Source of the DNA: Lachnospiraceae bacterium UBA938
GTDB taxonomy: Bacteria; Bacillota; Clostridia; Lachnospirales; Lachnospiraceae
Assembly: GCA_002293475.1 (NCBI GenBank)
Contig: DBDG01000065.1
Span: forward strand, 3,953-20,058
Length of the DNA stretch: 16,106 nucleotides
Reading direction: 5' to 3'
Position numbers and translations under genes: made by a program. The notes under the pieces were generated by a model that saw nothing but the letters and a program-made list of their open reading frames with translations, searched no databases and was not told the DNA's origin. Shown here one piece after another: positions 15,201 through 16,106 of this stretch (positions are counted from its first letter, which is position 1; every line of letters begins with the position of its first letter).

Positions 15201-16008
15201 GACGGCTGTGTCAGCAAGATTGGCGCGCCAGTATTCCAGAAAGGATCTGGCGGGGCTTTATACCAAGACTACCGTGTCAGAGTTAAAAAAGGCTGAGCAA
15301 AAGGGCTATGCTTCCCCGGAAGAAAGCCGCGGGGATGTGTTTGCCTTGCGTCTGTTTGAAGAGCCTGAGGTCATACCTTATATCCCTCTATTCATGAAGG
15401 GGGAAGAAGACATGACAGGGACAGTCAGGGGAAGTGCCTACCATAAAGTGATGGAACTGCTCCGTTTTCAGGAGCTGCCTGTCGGTATTGAACGGGCGGA
15501 GCCGCTGCCGAAGGCGCATATACAGCAGATACAGCAGCAGGCACAGCAGATACAGCAGCAGTTGCTTCAGCAGGTAGAACGGCAGATGAAGCAGGCATAT
15601 GAAGAAGGCAGGCTCTCTGAAGAATACCGGGATGCGGTACGCTATGCTAAGATAGTGGATTTTCTGGAAACGCCGCTGGCTCAACGGATGATCCATGCCG
15701 ACCGGAATGGAAGACTGCATAAGGAGCAGCCTTTTGTAATAGGACTCAGTGCCGAGCGTCTGGACAAGGTGTTTTCGCCGCAGGAAACCATATTGATCCA
15801 AGGTATTATTGACGTTTTTTTTGAGGAGGACGGACAGCTGGTGGTGATGGATTATAAAACCGATAAGGTGGAAGAGGCGGAAGAGCTGAGCGCACGTTAC
15901 CGGAAGCAGCTGGAGTATTACGGGGAAGCACTGGAGCAGCTGACCGGTAAGAAGGTAAAAGAAAAAGTGATTTATTCCTTTGCCTTGAATAAGGAAATAC
16001 GGTTATAA
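12265..16008 (+). CDS. addA: ATP-dependent helicase/nuclease subunit A
   Basis: AddA is the UvrD-like 3'-5' motor and nuclease of the AddAB recombination complex. The 1247-residue protein has a Q-motif region (Q9/Q10), Walker A SAAAGSGKT at 23-31, Walker B ILIDEYQDS at 394-402, motif III VGDVKQSIYKFR at 426-437 and motif VI LYVAMTRAKEK at 875-885. The C-terminal RecB-type nuclease shows H1060 (SAYHKVMELL), D1183 (GIIDVFFEE) and DYKTD at 1196-1200, with K1198, so it should cleave DNA. A glutamine-rich insert at 1086-1103 interrupts the nuclease domain. No AGGAGG-like site precedes the ATG; only the purine-rich GAAAGAGAAAAAG is present. Translation may depend on ribosomes leaving addB. A strong terminator 37 bases after the stop closes the operon. 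Confidence 0.96.
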   Translation: MGISYTSDQQKVIDLHGKNILVSAAAGSGKTAVLVERIVKMVAAGEHPADIDRLLVVTFTNMAAGELRERIAMAIGKRLEAEPENGHLERQMTLIHNAQITTIDSFCLFILRNHFHLIGLDPGFRVADEGELKLLGKDVLAELLEDKYREGSPEFLECVEYFTTGSRDKQLEEYITRLYSFAMSFPWPEDWLQERKADYAADGVAEGEAGEQFLLSYLRELGDGCVEELEKAAKICEEPDGPYMYGEVLDQELNMVRELKKAAGLEDYALLVEKAEFSRLPSQKDATVSAEKRELVQGIRNRVKKALQETKEQFFRLTPAQAAVQMGRIEGAASMLLELALDFKKRLDAAKREKNIIDFGDMEHFALMILLEKTAQGMVPTAAARELREYFTEILIDEYQDSNMVQELLLESISGETEGRFNRFMVGDVKQSIYKFRLARPEIFMEKYDLYPLEAAGVPAMGFGTGGQDGGTCRRIDLSQNFRSRTEVLDSVNYVFSKIMRKALGGVEYDRRAALYPGAVYPEQAGVASELLLFDPAGEGAKVLFEDESPKEMEARMIARRIKELKAGFKVTDKETGELRPVLFRDIVILLRTNVGWDEVFRKVLEEEGIPSHTASKRGYFETTEIRTILQVIRVLDNPLQDIPLFGVLKSRFGGFDDEEIAGIRAECKGKFSLYQKLLMYHDIMNEEQGEQNDAVIKIDKFLQWTEAFRRKAVYMPIQNLLKELIIDSGYYHSIAVLPAGEQRIANLEMLMAKAESFAKTSYYGLFHFVRYIEQLEKYDVDYGEVNIMDEQDDIVRLMSIHRSKGLEFPVCFVAGLSKAFNMQDSRSGLVIDADLGIGVDYVDADLRVQCKSRRKNIVSRKMKLDSLGEELRVLYVAMTRAKEKLILSGVVKEPEAAVAGERAGPLSFLKLVSAGSYLDLLLPVVMGGDGKTYFTVRVWTREQLYYEEIKESTERQVRQKGLLTAAFKDEIRLDEKKMTAVSARLARQYSRKDLAGLYTKTTVSELKKAEQKGYASPEESRGDVFALRLFEEPEVIPYIPLFMKGEEDMTGTVRGSAYHKVMELLRFQELPVGIERAEPLPKAHIQQIQQQAQQIQQQLLQQVERQMKQAYEEGRLSEEYRDAVRYAKIVDFLETPLAQRMIHADRNGRLHKEQPFVIGLSAERLDKVFSPQETILIQGIIDVFFEEDGQLVVMDYKTDKVEEAEELSARYRKQLEYYGEALEQLTGKKVKEKVIYSFALNKEIRL
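15520..15573 (+). repeat. CAG-rich in-frame repeat in addA
   Basis: Twelve CAG codons in 18, arranged around repeats of ATACAGCAG and ATACAGCAGCAG, encode a glutamine-rich run at residues 1086-1103. All glutamines use CAG, as expected for triplet slippage. The tract sits between the nuclease histidine (H1060) and its metal-binding aspartate (D1183). Confidence 0.85.
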
Positions 16009-16044
16009 GAGCTGATTGACGAGCAAATTAACATTATAAGGCAT

Positions 16045-16082
16045 ATGCCGGACATGCTGATCCAACATGTCTGGCATTTTTT
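16045..16082 (+). terminator. Intrinsic terminator of the addBA operon
   Basis: ATGCCGGACATG (16045-16056) pairs with CATGTCTGGCAT (16066-16077) over 12 bp with one G-T wobble, around a nine-base loop, and runs into six Ts. It is a strong rightward terminator. Nothing further is seen in the last 24 bases. Confidence 0.92.
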
Positions 16083-16106
16083 ATATTATAGGAAATTCCT
16101 CCTAGC

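Noticed and set aside
15388..15801. Leftward open frame of 137 codons opposite the AddA nuclease domain
   Set aside because: Its leucine-rich text is the complement of the CAG repeat, so it is a shadow and not a membrane protein.

Overview
The window looks like the chromosome of a spore-forming, low-to-middle GC Firmicute, most likely a clostridium of the Lachnospiraceae type. The reasons are AGGAGG-type ribosome binding sites, spoVA sporulation genes, AddAB instead of RecBCD, and U-tract terminators. No rRNA, tRNA, CRISPR array, insertion sequence or phage gene was seen. The family assignment is inference; nothing here fixes the species.

Left part (1-4066). The 3' end of an unidentified gene (1-60) stops before a UUCG-loop terminator. 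A DHH/DHHA1 phosphoesterase gene reads leftward (1091-171). Divergent from it is a forespore-type block: spoVAA and spoVAB overlap, and a sigma-G-like promoter lies ahead of them. Next come ridA and a shikimate-kinase-like gene (aroK type) behind a good sigma-A promoter. Then a 64-residue gene overlaps spoVAE (the AEb type), again behind a sigma-G-like promoter. The spoVA set is therefore split: spoVAC and spoVAD, normally between AB and AE, are absent from the window and metabolic genes sit in their place.

Middle part (4067-7881). A uracil permease gene (uraA type) has its own promoter and terminator. Facing it is a markedly AT-rich stretch of about 2.1 kb. It encodes a small secreted protein without a recognised family, followed on the same strand by an FtsX/MacB-like permease. 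A GC-rich hairpin lies between the two, and no ATPase partner is present. The last codons of the permease lie inside the uracil permease terminator. Upstream of the secreted-protein gene is an AT-rich gene-poor stretch that ends at an extended -10 promoter.

Right part (7882-16106). An apparent operon of a NagD-type HAD hydrolase, addB and addA ends in a strong terminator. AddA and AddB form the helicase-nuclease that resects double-strand breaks and hands the ends to RecA. Both proteins keep their nuclease motifs, and AddB keeps its four iron-sulfur cysteines. The points most worth a second look are the secreted-protein/permease cassette, the altered substrate-site residues of the shikimate kinase, the terminator inside the spoVAB coding sequence, and in-frame low-complexity expansions in the kinase, AddB and AddA.
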